Assembly (NCBI GenBank): GCA_900073065.1
Contig: FJOG01000014.1
Span: 341,686-405,685 of the forward strand
Source of the DNA: Phialocephala subalpina
Lineage: Eukaryota > Ascomycota > Leotiomycetes > Helotiales > Mollisiaceae
Length of the DNA stretch: 64,000 nt
Reading direction: 5' to 3'
Numbering within the stretch: the first letter of the stretch is position 1; the number at the start of each line of letters is the position of its first letter. A model generated the notes under the pieces. The model was not told the DNA's origin. It was given only the letters and a program-made list of their open reading frames with translations, and did not search any database. Of the stretch, positions 1 to 11,317 are shown one piece after another. The position numbers were made by a program, and so were the translations under genes.

Positions 1-2386
1 TTGGAGTATTGATGTATGCTAGAGGAACCGAGGGAAGACTTCGAGTTGTGTTGTTCTTTCTGTTTGCTCTTCTCCGCGCACCGAGGCTCTGTGATTCGAG
101 GTTCGTAGAGTATTTGTAGCTTGAGGTTCGAAGAAGTGTTCGAAACTAGGAGACACAATCCGTAGAGATTCAGCTATTGATCAGGAATAACGAATGATAC
201 ACAGCTGGAAGGGTTGTTTATAATGAGACAATGCTGCGAATGCCCCTGAAAGGTTAGGTCTTTGAAAGTGTTGGCGCTGTTGGAGGTGGCTCACTTACAC
301 GTGACACCGACTCCTTCTCTGCGACCTTCGATTCAAGATCCAAGACAACGATCCCAGACCTAGCTACACAGTTTAAGTCTCTCATAAGTACTATGCGCTT
401 GTCGAATACTGGTATAAGGATCCTTGGTGAAGTGTGAAATGAAGTAACGGTCAGGGATGGTTGCATGCGCCATTTTAGCTCTGGTGAACACTTGAATAGA
501 TTGACCGCCACGAACCAGAATTCTCATGTCCAACTCGCGGATACGACGTATCAATAAACTTGATTCCTGCTGCGAGTCGAAGATTTGGGGAGCCTGTCGT
601 GCTGCGTCGAGTTATGTCAAGTCACGTCGAAGAACGCCAATCCACCCGACGGCGCTGCTGCGCTGTAGACATTTGTCTTTTCAACTTGCACAGCAGCCAG
701 CCAACCCACTATCTTCACAAACAATCTGAGACTCTTTGAACCCGCCGCCGGTGCCCTTTCATCGCAGAAAGAGAATTCCTAATTTCTTCCTTCTGTTTCT
801 AGGTCTTGCTGCAGCCTACTGCGACCTCGCTTAACACGATGCCTTCCAGATCATGCAGCATTTTTACAGATGTCACGAGTAACGCGATACTAGACAAACC
901 TCATCCGCGAAGCGTTCAGAAGCCACCGCAGACCTCCAAATACAGCTTCGAGTCTCCGCGGACCAGAATTATCTTCCTGGTTGCAAGGTAATGTTGTCGT
1001 TCCCTTTGTATACTCTTTGTCCTTAACCCGCAATCCCAATGCTAAATATGCTAACCTCGATGCAGTTCTTATGCCTTGTAACCCACATCTTCAACTGACC
1101 AGGGAATAGTTTCATAAGCAGCAATAAACCTCGGCATCCTTTTACAGTTCCCCAGCAAGACCTTTTCTCTCTACAGCGCCTCGAGCTCGAACCGTCCACG
1201 AATAATCTCCAACCCTGGAACAGAATTCAGTTCAACATACAGGGTCCTTAATTGCCTATCCCGATATCAATAGATTGCTAGTATTCATAAAGCTAGGTCC
1301 GAGTACTGCTGGAGGAGTGACCATGTTGGAAATAAACAAATTCGTCTTTGCTCAGCCCCCCTGCTCCTCCTCTCCTGAAGCCTTCAGAAGGCCTTCCACA
1401 GGTACAACATCGAATTCCTCAGCGAGCTAGGATTTGATAAGGAGTGGGAAACTTTGGGAGGACATACTGCGGTAGACACTTGATTATCTCATGGCAAAGC
1501 TGTTCGGTATCAGCGCGTGGCAATTGGGAAGGCACATTCAAGGAGATACTGGGACCGGAAAGCATGCTGCTGGAGAATCTTGGTGCTGCTACGGAATCGA
1601 TACCTGTCCACTTCTCTCAAATCAGTCTTCTCAAGTCAGTCTTCTGCTCTTGCTGCTCTAACAATGCAACAGTGTTCTCCTGGTACTGTCCTTCGATACT
1701 ATGGCCATAATTCCATGGAGAGCTCGACTACCTCGTTTGATGATTGCCGCGGTTGATGTGTCAGAACTGTTCTTCTCGATACTTGGAAGTTTTACCTGCT
1801 GTAAGATTGTTGCTGCTGGAACCCAAGCCATACAATCATCACCGAGGTAGTAGAGATCAAGTCCTCTGCGAGCAAACGGTGAAGTGATTGTCCTTGTACT
1901 CCTGGGGACATTGGAGAGAGTACTTGTACCCATAGATGTCTCCAGAACTGGCAGAACAAAATCAGGTCCTCAACATGAGAAAGTAAAAGAGAAATGATTG
2001 TCCCCATAAGCCCCGGGACATTTAAGAGAGTGGTTTGAATCATGACTATCGCCAGAGCAGGGCCTAGCCACGGCGTTGGAAAAGGCATTGGTAGTATCTC
2101 AATCTGCAAAGAACAAGTCAATTGTCCCGATGATGGCAGGTACACTCAAGAGAGCACTTCTTTCTATGTTTGTCGCCAAAGCAGGGTTTAGTCACGGTGT
2201 CACAGAAGGCATTTAGGATATGTTGAAGATTTCACGGTATGGAGAGAAGATATTTATGATGGGTGACGAGATGCATTCCAGTACCGCAGATATAGCCTTC
2301 TAGAGAAGGAATTCTGCAGCATACAACGAGACACATATCTACCACTCATCTACCCTCAAGATTGGCAGAAGAAACCACTGTAGAGT
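1..2386. other. Gene-poor flank with decayed repeats
   Basis: I see no convincing gene here. Short open frames exist on both strands but have no recognisable domain. One short plus-strand frame starting at 839 has a plausible donor at 989 and acceptor near 1065, but would give only about 65 residues of unknown type. Three imperfect tandem units occupy 1877-2215 and are listed separately. Confidence 0.5.
1877..2215. repeat. Three imperfect tandem units of about 120 bases
   Basis: Copies beginning near 1877, 1997 and 2119 share the order 'gattgtcc', 'gggacat/ggtacact', 'gagagtggt/gagagcact', then 'cgccagagcagggcctag' or 'cgccaaagcagggtttag'. The later differences are mostly G/A and C/T transitions. 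There is no open frame across the array. It may be a decayed minisatellite or the remains of a repetitive coding sequence. Confidence 0.55.
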
Positions 2387-3622
2387 CTATGCCTTCTTTG
2401 ACTTCTTCGCCTTGGTAGCACTCTTCTCCTCCTTGGCAAGGCCTTCTAGGTAGACCTCGAGGATCTTGTCGATGGCAATGTTTCTGGTGAACCCACGCCT
2501 AGTAAGGCTGTTCGTGTACTCACGCGCAGCATGAGCCTCCCACTTAAGCCCAAACTTGAGGTATTTGCAGATCCGATCGTCTGCAGCCTTGACTGCACAC
2601 GACCATTGCTGCGCCGGGGTTTTCTTCTCAGTTCCTGGGAGCCATGTAGGCACGTCGCTCGTCTGGCAATCGATCAAACCGGTGTAGTAAACACACTTAT
2701 CCTCCGTAGTGTCGGGAAGCGAGGTGAAATCATAGGCCTTGGCCTATTCACGATCAGAGTCAGCAATGTAATCATCTTCGATCTGGGAAGTTAGCTTACC
2801 TTAGGGTTGATAAGCTCATTCTCAATGATGACTTTCTCCTGCATTCTACCTTGCACCTGAAGGACAGCCTGCTCGAAGTACGTCGTCAACCACCATTGTC
2901 CATGGGCCTTCCGGGCAATGACACGAGCCTCCATGGTACCAGATATATCGTAGGTATTCCATTTTCCAATCACAGGAGGACGTCCGGATGATTCAAGAGC
3001 GTTGTAGACCTCGTAGTATCCCTCACCACCCTCAACAACATCTGCACTCATGAGCCTAGCAGCCCGGAAGACATCAAATTGCTTTTCGAAGGAAGCATGT
3101 CTCGGGCAAGTGACAGTATCCATACCAAAGGTAGGCAGAGGCAGAACGGCAAATCCTTGTCGAGATCGTTCGTTAGAATACTCCGCATACTTGGCCTTGA
3201 TTTCTGCTTCCAGGAGCTTTAATAATCAGTATGTTTCCGAGATGGCTAATGAGAAAAAGAAGGTGAGCACTTACACCTGCTGCAGCTTCAAGCTTGTAAA
3301 ACTCAGCGACCGCCGCATCCTTTGATGAGAGCAAGGGGTGAGATGCCATGAAGGTGCCATCCGGGAGTCGTTGACCATTGATCGCCAGTGCCATGACCAG
3401 TCGTTGAGAGCCGAGTTGTTTTCGCTCCCAGTGAAGGTTGCAAACGTTAACAGCAGTAAAGGAGACATAGTGGCCAGACCCAACGTCATCCATGCTCATG
3501 GTATAGCCGATAGCTTGGAAATCTCCGAAGTTGAAGAGATAACCACGCTCAGGGACTTTCTGGTCCTTAATGGGGTAGGCATTTCCAAGGGGCGCTTCGT
3601 TGGGGTTTGCGGTGGTTGCCAT
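2387..3622 (-). CDS. Hypothetical protein, 3 exons, 373 aa
   Basis: Three exons (3622-3275, 3216-2800, 2743-2387) join in frame to give 373 codons plus stop. Intron 1 is 58 bases (GTAAGT donor, TACTGAT branch, AAG acceptor). Intron 2 is 56 bases (GTAAGC donor, TTGCTGAC branch, TAG acceptor). I chose the ATG at 3622 (MATTANPNEAP); an upstream in-frame ATG at 3805 would add a low-complexity Ser/Thr-rich stretch that does not look coding. The protein looks soluble, with no signal peptide or membrane segment, and ends in a Lys-rich tail (AKKSKKA) that could be a nuclear signal. I do not recognise the family. The consistent splicing and reading frame argue that it is a real gene. Confidence 0.7.
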
Positions 3623-3950
3623 GTTGAGTATTACAAGGTCTGGACAAAGGAAGAGGTTGGAGGAAGAACAAGTCTCGAGGACGAGTTCGAAAAAGTATGT
3701 AGTGGTGAAGAAGGAAGCAGAAGGTCGAGGATCGCGTCCTGTATTAAATGCTGTTCTGTGTGGCGCTAGCGCAGTAAGCGGGGACGAGGACGAGCTCGTT
3801 GCCATGTGCTAGGACTCGCTTTCGAGGCGGTTGCGTTGTTTTCACCCGCTACTCGCTATGTTCAGGAGTCTACATTGGTGCTTGACCAGTTACTGGGCCG
3901 CAGTTATGACTTTTGGCAGCGAAAAAGTCCGAGAAACTCTAGTACTTTCA

Positions 3951-4345
3951 GGAAATCGCATTTGGAAGCCCTTTGAAAGGTATCGCAGTTTGTTCAGTCT
4001 TCTCTTGAAGAGGTGAGTTGGTTTACCTAAGGTCTGACGTGCCTAGACATCTGAGTATGGCGAGTATAGTGGAACCATCTTTGCCAAAACGGTACAGATT
4101 CAAGGAGCAGGAGGTCTTGTCATTTGCACCTTCTTAGCAATGTTGGAAGGGCCTTCCTGGTACATGACAGGTTCCTAGACTTCTTTTGTAGCTTTTAGTA
4201 TTAAGCTCAAGAGTATCTCGTGTTTTTCAGGATATTGAGCTATTGGATGCCTTTTGAAAGGTGATGCAATTTGTTTAGTGAAAACCACTGCAGGGAAGTA
4301 ATTTGCCTTACTGAGGTCTAAAGCACTAACTAGAATTTCTGAACA
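3951..4345. repeat. Diverged direct repeat pair, about 110 bases each
   Basis: Copies at 3951-4060 and 4229-4345 share 'ttggaagccctttgaaaggt' versus 'ttggatgccttttgaaaggt', then 'cagtttgttcagt' versus 'caatttgtttagt', then 'taaggtctgacg' versus 'tgaggtctaaag'. The second copy is more AT-rich with C-to-T type changes, as expected for an old duplication hit by mutation bias. No coding function is visible. Confidence 0.45.
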
Positions 4346-6455
4346 TTTCAAGCTGGACGGCACAGTCGTTGCCCAGATTTCGAAGGCAGAGGAAACGTTT
4401 AAGATTAACAGCTTTGCAATTCAGATTTCTCGTGTGATATTCACAGTGAGATTAAAGGATAGTGGGCTTGACCTTTTAATGTCTTGATTCTTACTATTTG
4501 CTCCATTCTAAACAAAGGTGCATCATACTTGAACTTAAAGTATACAAAAGGTAACTGGAGTTATCAGCCTGAGAGCTGAAAGTTGTCGTATAATGATTGC
4601 AAAGGTGGAAAAGTCTTGATGTTAATTCCCTCCCAAACTACGATGCATCGTTGCCAAGGTTGAATTGTCACAGGAGGCTTTGTAGTCATCAATGACTAGA
4701 CTGAGAAACTTGGCAGAGCCTCACGGATAAGGGAAAGGTTAATGGAATGGGTAGTGGGGCTCTAGTATCTTAGTACTTGCACTTTGTAGCTCGCGAAATG
4801 GAATATGTCCTTGTAGAATTATTATATTTTCTCAAAAGCACTAGAATCGTCGGCTTATAAACCATTATTTTTCCCACATTAGCCGTAAAATGTTGCACGA
4901 ACAAGTACTTTGATAATCTCATACCTTTGATCGGATCCCCTCCATCATGGAGGTAGCAAGACGAGATACTAAATATTATTAAAGACTTTGGAGATGTCAA
5001 CTCATAGACGGAGATTTGTCAAGGGGGCGTTAGGAACGTGCTAAAGAGCAATGGGGTTTTTCTGGCGTGCACATCAGACCTTCCGTATTCAATCAATCGT
5101 TTCTTGATGCCAAGAGTTACAAATAATCTAGGTATTGAGCCATTGACCTACAAAGATAAAGAAGTATCCCGGAAACGGTGCAAAAATAGGAACAACGGAT
5201 GGTCTCTAGAGATCACATCCGAGGTATTGGTGGCGTTTGCGTGTTCTACAAATGGACCCAGCGTTGCATGACTGCTAAGTGTCACAAGAGAGTAGCGGTG
5301 ATAAAAAGGGACAATGATCTCTGGAGGAATCTGCATTGGGTGATGGTGGCGCTTACAAAAGAGAAAGGGGTGTTCAGGAAATCAAGAGATCAAGAGTCTG
5401 GTCCACACGAGTGGGTCTACCATGCTGGCGGAATGAGAAATGATTTGCGAGCCTGAAATTCATACATGTAGATCGTATTTTGGGATGTTGGAGGGGTAGT
5501 GTGTTGATTTATGCGGACAAACACATCCGTACATTGGGAGCTCCAGTCACTTCAATTCTAATGGAAGATCATCCCAGGATAATAACCACGAGAAAGTTGA
5601 TTGGAAGGGAATAGAAGCTTATTCTTACTCTGGATAATGACTACAAACAGAGCTTTGGATGCATTGGGCATTCAGCTCAGTATTTGTGTTATATAATGGT
5701 GGGCAAATTGGCAGATGATGCGCAATTACAGCAGCAATTGCTGTGACCCTCCATCTAGAGACCACAACACAGCACACAAAAAATCCATTCATAAAAACTA
5801 CTGTCAGGCTGGACAGCATTTCTGCGAACGGAATACAGCATCCACCCATGGAAGATGCTGCAGCCCTGTTTGGAAGTCACCCCATTACCCCCATTGAACT
5901 TTCATTGTAAAGGCGAGCACGACAGAATACTATCTACATTGCTACAAACAACTTGCTTTAAATTCCTAACTCTCCTTTTCTCTCCATGGCGGATTACTCC
6001 CAGCTTGTTATTATGTGCCTTGCCTGTCGTTGAAACTCCCCCCTTTCCATTATTCGTGTCGCGGTTGAACCTCGGAGTTCCATTGTAGTGTCCAGAGCAC
6101 TGTAAGAGCCGTTGTGTGTCCTACTCTACCCAAGCATTACCCCCTGCTCTTGGGTGCATGAACTACTATCAACCTTGTGTCGTCCGACGAGCCTGTGAAA
6201 TTTCGGCGGCTTTGCTTCTTCGTATGCCACCAATCCATTTCCCATTCGCCGGTTATGCTCGACTTTCCGGACTCAGGGTGTCCTGATACTCATCGCCCGG
6301 TCCGACAGAGCTAAATTTGTCTCAGCCGTGACCATTATCCATTATCCCCTCACAAACCACCATTGTCTGACTTCTACCCTCAATATTCCTGTCCCCGTGA
6401 CGCCCCTTTTGTGACTTCAACCTGGACCGTGCGTCGCGAGCATCGCTGATTCGTT

Positions 6456-7015
6456 CATCGGCCTCCGGCGTTATATCCCTCCTGCCGACTCGCCCCTTTC
6501 TTCAAGAGATGTGGACTGACGAGAAGCGTCGAACGCTCATTGGACCGCTTCGGAGATAGAAACCCTTTTCGTGCCGTGTTTGTCGGTGTTGTGTAAAGGA
6601 GAGGGTCGTCCATCGGCCTTCGGCGTTATGTCTCTCCTGCCGACTCGCCCCTTTTCCATGAAGATGTGAACTTCACCAGAAGCGTCGAACGCTCGTTGGG
6701 CCGCTTCGCTGCAGGGAGCCCCTTTCGTGATGTGTTTGGGGGGATTGTGCTGGACAAGCAGCGCTCGCGATGTGATGATTACTCTCTTCATGCTGCCCAA
6801 GATCTCACGCCATGCAGCATCCCGGATGTATGTGTCCCTCTCGACCTCTAACAGAGTTCCGACCTTCATGCACCCAGATATGACAGATGTGTGGTAGAGC
6901 GCTGTGATGGGACGAGTTGTAGAGATGGTCGGAAAGCTCTGGTCAAGCATCGAACGCTCATCGACACGCTTCGCAGGTGGAAGCCCATTTCGTGTGGTTT
7001 GTGGAGGAGGAGAAG
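6456..7015. repeat. Imperfect tandem repeat, period about 155 bases
   Basis: Units start at 6456 and 6611, each opening with 'catcggcc(t/c)(t/c)cggcgttat' followed by 'ctcctgccgactcgcccctt', then 'agaagcgtcgaacgctc' and 'ccctttcgtg'. A partial third unit begins near 6946 with 'aagcatcgaacgctcatcg' and 'cccatttcgtgtg'. No frame stays open through all units. The function is unknown. Confidence 0.6.
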
Positions 7016-7234
7016 AGGTGTTCGCCTAGAGATAATTATTCCTCTATGCCTCCCATAGCCTCAATGCTTGTTTCCTTCCCGCCCCTAGTATTTCCATGCC
7101 CCCAGGTATGATATATGTATGATCGATCGCAGTGTCGTTCGACATGTAGACAGGCCCGGAAAGGATCCATCGGCAGGCCTGGTCGTCCGCAGAATGAGTG
7201 GGAGGTTTCTAGGTTGGAGTCTGTCAGTTAGCAC

Positions 7235-8997
7235 TCAGCAAATACAGAGTATGAGTAGTGCAGATAAATGATAGCTGTGTGGGAACCACGCGATGGTGAG
7301 ATTGGGATTGGATCGGGATTGGGATTGGGGTTGGGGAAATTGATGACGCCTTGAGGATGTAAGTGCTTGTGCTATGCGAATTGAAGGAGCTGATGACTGC
7401 TGCGGGAATGTGCTTTGATTTTGAGGTTGAGTTTGGGGAGATTGATGAAGGCTTGGGGATGAGAATCGATTTTGGGATTGGGACTGGGGAGATTGATGAT
7501 GGCTGAGAGGATGTAATGCGAAGTTTTGGGATTGGGATTTGGTGTGTTCCTTTCTGTGCGATTGTCCCGAAGACCTTTGTGCCTTCATTCTGCTGCCACC
7601 GAGCTTGCGTCTAGCGTCACGTGGAACACCACAACACTTCAACACCACAGTTTTTGCAACCACCCACAGCCTCTTCCGTCACTCGCAAGTAGAACTAAAC
7701 TTCTTCAAATCTGTTCTAATACTCATGCCCAATTGTAAGTCTGAGAATATGCTTGAATTACTATGAACCGAGCGTTCTCGACCCCACAGCCTGCCTAGCC
7801 TCCATAATGTCCTCTAGCCTTTGCAACGACCTAAGGCTACACCCAGAACACCAAATTCTCGAGCCTGTTTTGATGGTTGAGACCATTTTTGTAACTCATC
7901 AGCCCTGGTGAGATACTGTCAACTGGTCTTTTACTGATTCCAGTCCGGATCCAGAGCATCATGGCGATCTCCAAGGCTTCGAGCCACCCTTAGCAAATCC
8001 CGAAATGGGTCCCAGCAAGCAACTTCACAACTCTAGCTAATAATCACACGGTTGAAGAATTGGTGGAAAGAATCGATACATGGGAGGGGATACAATACCC
8101 GGTCAGGGAAGATTGGCAACGGACGTTGTTGCGAGGGTTCTACAGCACAGAGGTTAATGAAATTGCAGATATCTTTGGACTGTCCTCTGAGAAAGGCCTC
8201 GGAGTCTCAGATGCCCTACAGAGCTTGTACGGCGCAGTATGAGACAATGAAAGTGCTTGAATCTTCTGTTCATTCGCAGTCTATCCTCCCCTCTATCATT
8301 CACCGGATATATGCAACAAATGCAACTTCGAATCACCCAACACCGCACAGAAATCTACGTCCCTACACCACCATCATCCGATCCCCTTCCACCAAGGTAG
8401 TTTCCCCAGTAGTCCAGACCCCATTGGACTACATGGCCAGGAGGTGGCCTGACGATCGGACCGTCATCTTGCGGAGGGAGAGGAAGGTTTCTCGATGGAG
8501 GTGGTGATGACCTGGTTGGGCACGGAGGAGGTGGAGTGGGAGACATTTATGGTCAGAGAACGATTAGCATTTCTCGATGTACGTGAGTAAATAGAGAATT
8601 ACTTACTGCATTGAAGCACAAAGCTAGTACAGTAATTACAAGTCGGGACTATTTGTAAGTGAGGGATGGCTGTGAAGTGTAGAAGTATATTTTCTTGACC
8701 TCTCTTCGCTTAGCGAGATCTCAGGGCAATGAGAACTTCACTATCTAGAGCTTTGAAGCTCGGCATAACTGCTCACATCAGACACGTATGTATTGGCAGA
8801 CTCCTGTTGGTAGGAAAGCTTCAGGATTAGAATGTCCCAACTCGTGGTCCTTTCACATTCGAGTTCACGACCTCAAGATACCTTGAAGGCTGGTATGACT
8901 TCACACGATCTCACCGCAAACCGAATTGTACGGCACAGCTCAGGAAATTATGACAGGCTCTCCCCACGCCCCAATTGTCCATCCATTCACAAACTAC
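7235..8997. other. Low-complexity intergenic stretch
   Basis: 7290-7560 is a TTGGGATTGGG-type low-complexity tract. The minus strand reads as a Gln/Ser/Pro-rich frame (7235-7663) that I do not accept as a gene. A plus-strand frame at 8057-8242 reads like an ordinary soluble protein fragment but has no start context or partner exon. A proline-rich minus-strand frame sits at 8355-8546. None is supported enough to call. Confidence 0.4.
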
Positions 8998-9315
8998 TCA
9001 AACACGAAAGATATGGTCCCGAGCCACCATCACTCCACACGAATCCCGAATTGGGCGGCGCTCCACCTCCTCTTCCTCTTCCTCCTCTTCCTCTTCCTCC
9101 TCTTCTTCTTCCTCTGCCTCCTCCTCTGCCTCCTCCTCTCCTCCAGACTCCCAACCCCATCCTCGCTCCCAATGCCCATCCTCCTCTTCTCCGACAGCAG
9201 CGGCAGGCTCTTGTGGCGGCAGCGGTGGTGGTATTGCCTCCGCAGAGGACTTTCGGCGGGTGATTCTATCCCAGAATCGACGGATCCGGGCGCACAGCTT
9301 CTTTGCAAATGCCAT
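8998..9315 (-). CDS. Possible small acidic-tract protein, 105 aa
   Basis: An intact minus-strand frame of 105 residues starts at an ATG at 9315. The first 25 residues are basic and amphipathic (KKLCARIRRFWDRITRRK), followed by a Pro/Ala linker and then a Glu tract of about 20 residues encoded by the CCT/CTT microsatellite at 9062-9145. The N-terminal part looks protein-like, but the acidic half is simply a translated triplet repeat. I do not recognise a family. It could be chance, and I hold it at low confidence. Confidence 0.3.
   Translation of the reverse strand: MAFAKKLCARIRRFWDRITRRKSSAEAIPPPLPPQEPAAAVGEEEDGHWERGWGWESGGEEEAEEEAEEEEEEEEEEEEEEEEVERRPIRDSCGVMVARDHIFRV
9062..9145. repeat. 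CCT/CTT pyrimidine microsatellite
   Basis: An almost pure pyrimidine tract on the plus strand, built of CCT and CTT triplets. It has a triplet period and keeps both strands open in several frames, which creates false open frames in this area. Confidence 0.85.
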
Positions 9316-10119
9316 TTTCTATACACTTGATCAGAGACGCACGTTACAATGTACGAACGGGGCTAAGGACTTATGAATGGTATTGAGTTGGTATTTGCTG
9401 TGAAGAATCAAGATCGGTCGAGGGAGAAGAAAGATATGGGGATTGAAAATTAAGCGAGCTTTCTTGTCGCCTTGGAAGCAGTTGATGGATTGACAGGCAT
9501 TACTTGAATCACCCCGAAAAGCTGGGACTTTGGAACCATACTCCATAATTGACAAGAATACAGCGCAGGGGATACTTTAAACACACTCTCATTATTTGCT
9601 AGATGTCTTTCTAGATCTTCAAGGCATCATCACGCCTAAGCACAACTCTCTATATCTCTTTGGATGCTTCTCGACTTCCCTCTTCCACTTTCTTCCCAAT
9701 TGACACCTCTCCAAGCAGTGAAAGTAGCTGACAAGAATCTAGAACATGTCCTCCCATATCCTGCTTCCCTCCCACGGGTTTCATCTCCTCCACACAGCTA
9801 GATTTACCAGCGTTTCGTCACCTTTCATATCCCCAGACTTCAGACATCCATACCCGCAGGTAATTACTGCCTGCCTTAGTCTTTCGACCATTTCTAGCGG
9901 AAGAGCTCAATGTCTGGCCCCTTCCCGCTCCAGCGCAGATACACGGCTTTTACAGCGGCTGATTGACTAGCCAACCTTTCTCGAGACCATGTCCTTCGTC
10001 CTCTTGGTCCTACAGTCGTATCCCGCCTGAGGACTCTTCCAGATATCCTTCAGTATCGCAAAACAGCGAAGGCTGCTTCAGCAAAGTCATATTCCTCAAT
10101 TTCCAAGCACCAAATCTTC
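9316..10119. other. Intergenic, nothing recognised
   Basis: About 800 bases between the possible acidic protein and the 3' end of the gene ending at 10120. No domain-bearing frame, repeat or RNA gene was seen. Confidence 0.4.
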
Positions 10120-11317
10120 TCAAGTGTTGTTGATCGACAGAACAGACAGGTATCTCCTTAGCAGCGATTTCGGTTTATCGTTGGGCTTCGATCGATCGTA
10201 GGCCTGCTTCAAAATAACCAGCCTATCTCTCCAAAACCTGAAACTTTCAATATTCCTCTCGTCTTTAGACAATGGCTTGCACCGAGCAGCTTCCCCATCG
10301 AGATGATATTGTATCTGATTCCGCATGAACCAATCTTGTGTCTCGTTGTCCGAGGATGGAAGGAGGAGGGAGAGAGTTCGGAGCGTTTCTTCGATCAGAC
10401 CTTCGGGGTAAACATCACTGCACTCGTTAGCATCTGCAGTTTGCTCCTAATCCGAAACAGAAGACTCACCACCCAATCTGATAACTCAAGAAAGCCGCAT
10501 GATGAAAAATACACAAAGTTCTCTGCGCCGGCTCCTGCCACTCTACACCCTCAACCACAGCATCCGTCCCTGTAACCTCCTCCCTGAACCTCAAATGATC
10601 GAGCAAATTACTAGTCCAAACGACTCTACACCCCATCTCCCTCTCAACCACTCTCGCACACCACCCCTTTTCAAACTTCACATCCCCTCCAATCCCCTGC
10701 ACGCCACTCTTCGCCAACCCCTCAAATGTTCCTTGAGCTCCTGTCCCGCTCTCACTAACAGCCCGACTCCTCGGACGAAACTGTCTCGCGAATGCACCTC
10801 GAACACTTCCATCCACCCACGTCAAGGACGTTTCTCTCGTCTCGGGAGAAACGCCTTCCCAGAACGACCAAATGGGAACCATCCATCTCAGCCTCACGAT
10901 GAGATCCACAATCTCCCCAACAATAACCCTCTCATCCCCCTTCGTCCCCTGCAAACTAACCTGTCCCTGTTCCCCTCTCCCATACGCAGATATCTCAAAC
11001 GTCTCCTGCAAAAACCCCTCAATCTCCTCCCTACTCCTCCCATTCCCCATCAACTCCGCTCCCTTCGTCAAATGCAAAAACCGCAATTCCTTGATTTTGT
11101 ATTTACTCCATCTATATAACGCGCCTCTGATTTCCGTTTCGATGAAAGAGAGGTATGTGTTGGGTGATTTTCGAGTGGTGTCGAAGAGGGGGCCGGGGTC
11201 GCCGAGGAAGGAGTCGAGGATTGCTACTTTGGTGAGTTGGTGGAGGGATTGGTGCCAGAGGACGGAGATGGGGTCGTGGAGGGGGTTGCGGTCGGGTACT
11301 ACGGTGTAGAGAGGCAT
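10120..11317 (-). CDS. Conserved-looking fungal hypothetical protein, 381 aa
   Basis: Two exons (11317-10470 and 10417-10120) join in frame through a 52-base intron (GTGAGT donor, GCTAAC branch, CAG acceptor) to give 381 residues. The first exon starts MPLYTVVPDR at 11317. The protein is soluble and rich in Trp, Arg and Glu, with no signal peptide or membrane helix. The C-terminal exon carries FWRDRLVILKQAYDRSKP, which I associate with a fungal family of unknown function whose members end in a similar FWRDRL(L/V)ILK segment; that association is from memory. The opposite strand is also open for 206 codons in this GC-rich first exon, but that is a shadow. No function is assigned. Confidence 0.75.

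Larger units (their letters stand above)
3623..7234. other. Long intergenic stretch with diverged repeats
   Basis: There is no recognisable gene in this 3.6 kb. Open frames are short (under about 140 codons) and lack domain signatures. It contains a diverged pair of segments at 3951-4060 and 4229-4345, and a three-unit repeat at 6456-7015, both listed separately. The stretch 5480-6450 shows nothing I can interpret. Confidence 0.45.

Noticed and set aside
7290..7345. TTGGGATTGGGGTTGGGG tract as an internal telomere-like repeat
   Set aside because: It lacks the regular TTAGGG unit of filamentous fungi; simple low-complexity sequence.
7235..7663. Gln/Ser/Pro-rich 142-codon minus-strand frame
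   Set aside because: It is a translation of the low-complexity GGGATTGGG tract; the first and last parts do not look like protein.
10499..11119. 206-codon plus-strand frame rich in Pro and Leu
   Set aside because: Antisense shadow of the GC-rich first exon of the minus-strand hypothetical gene; no domain, biased composition.
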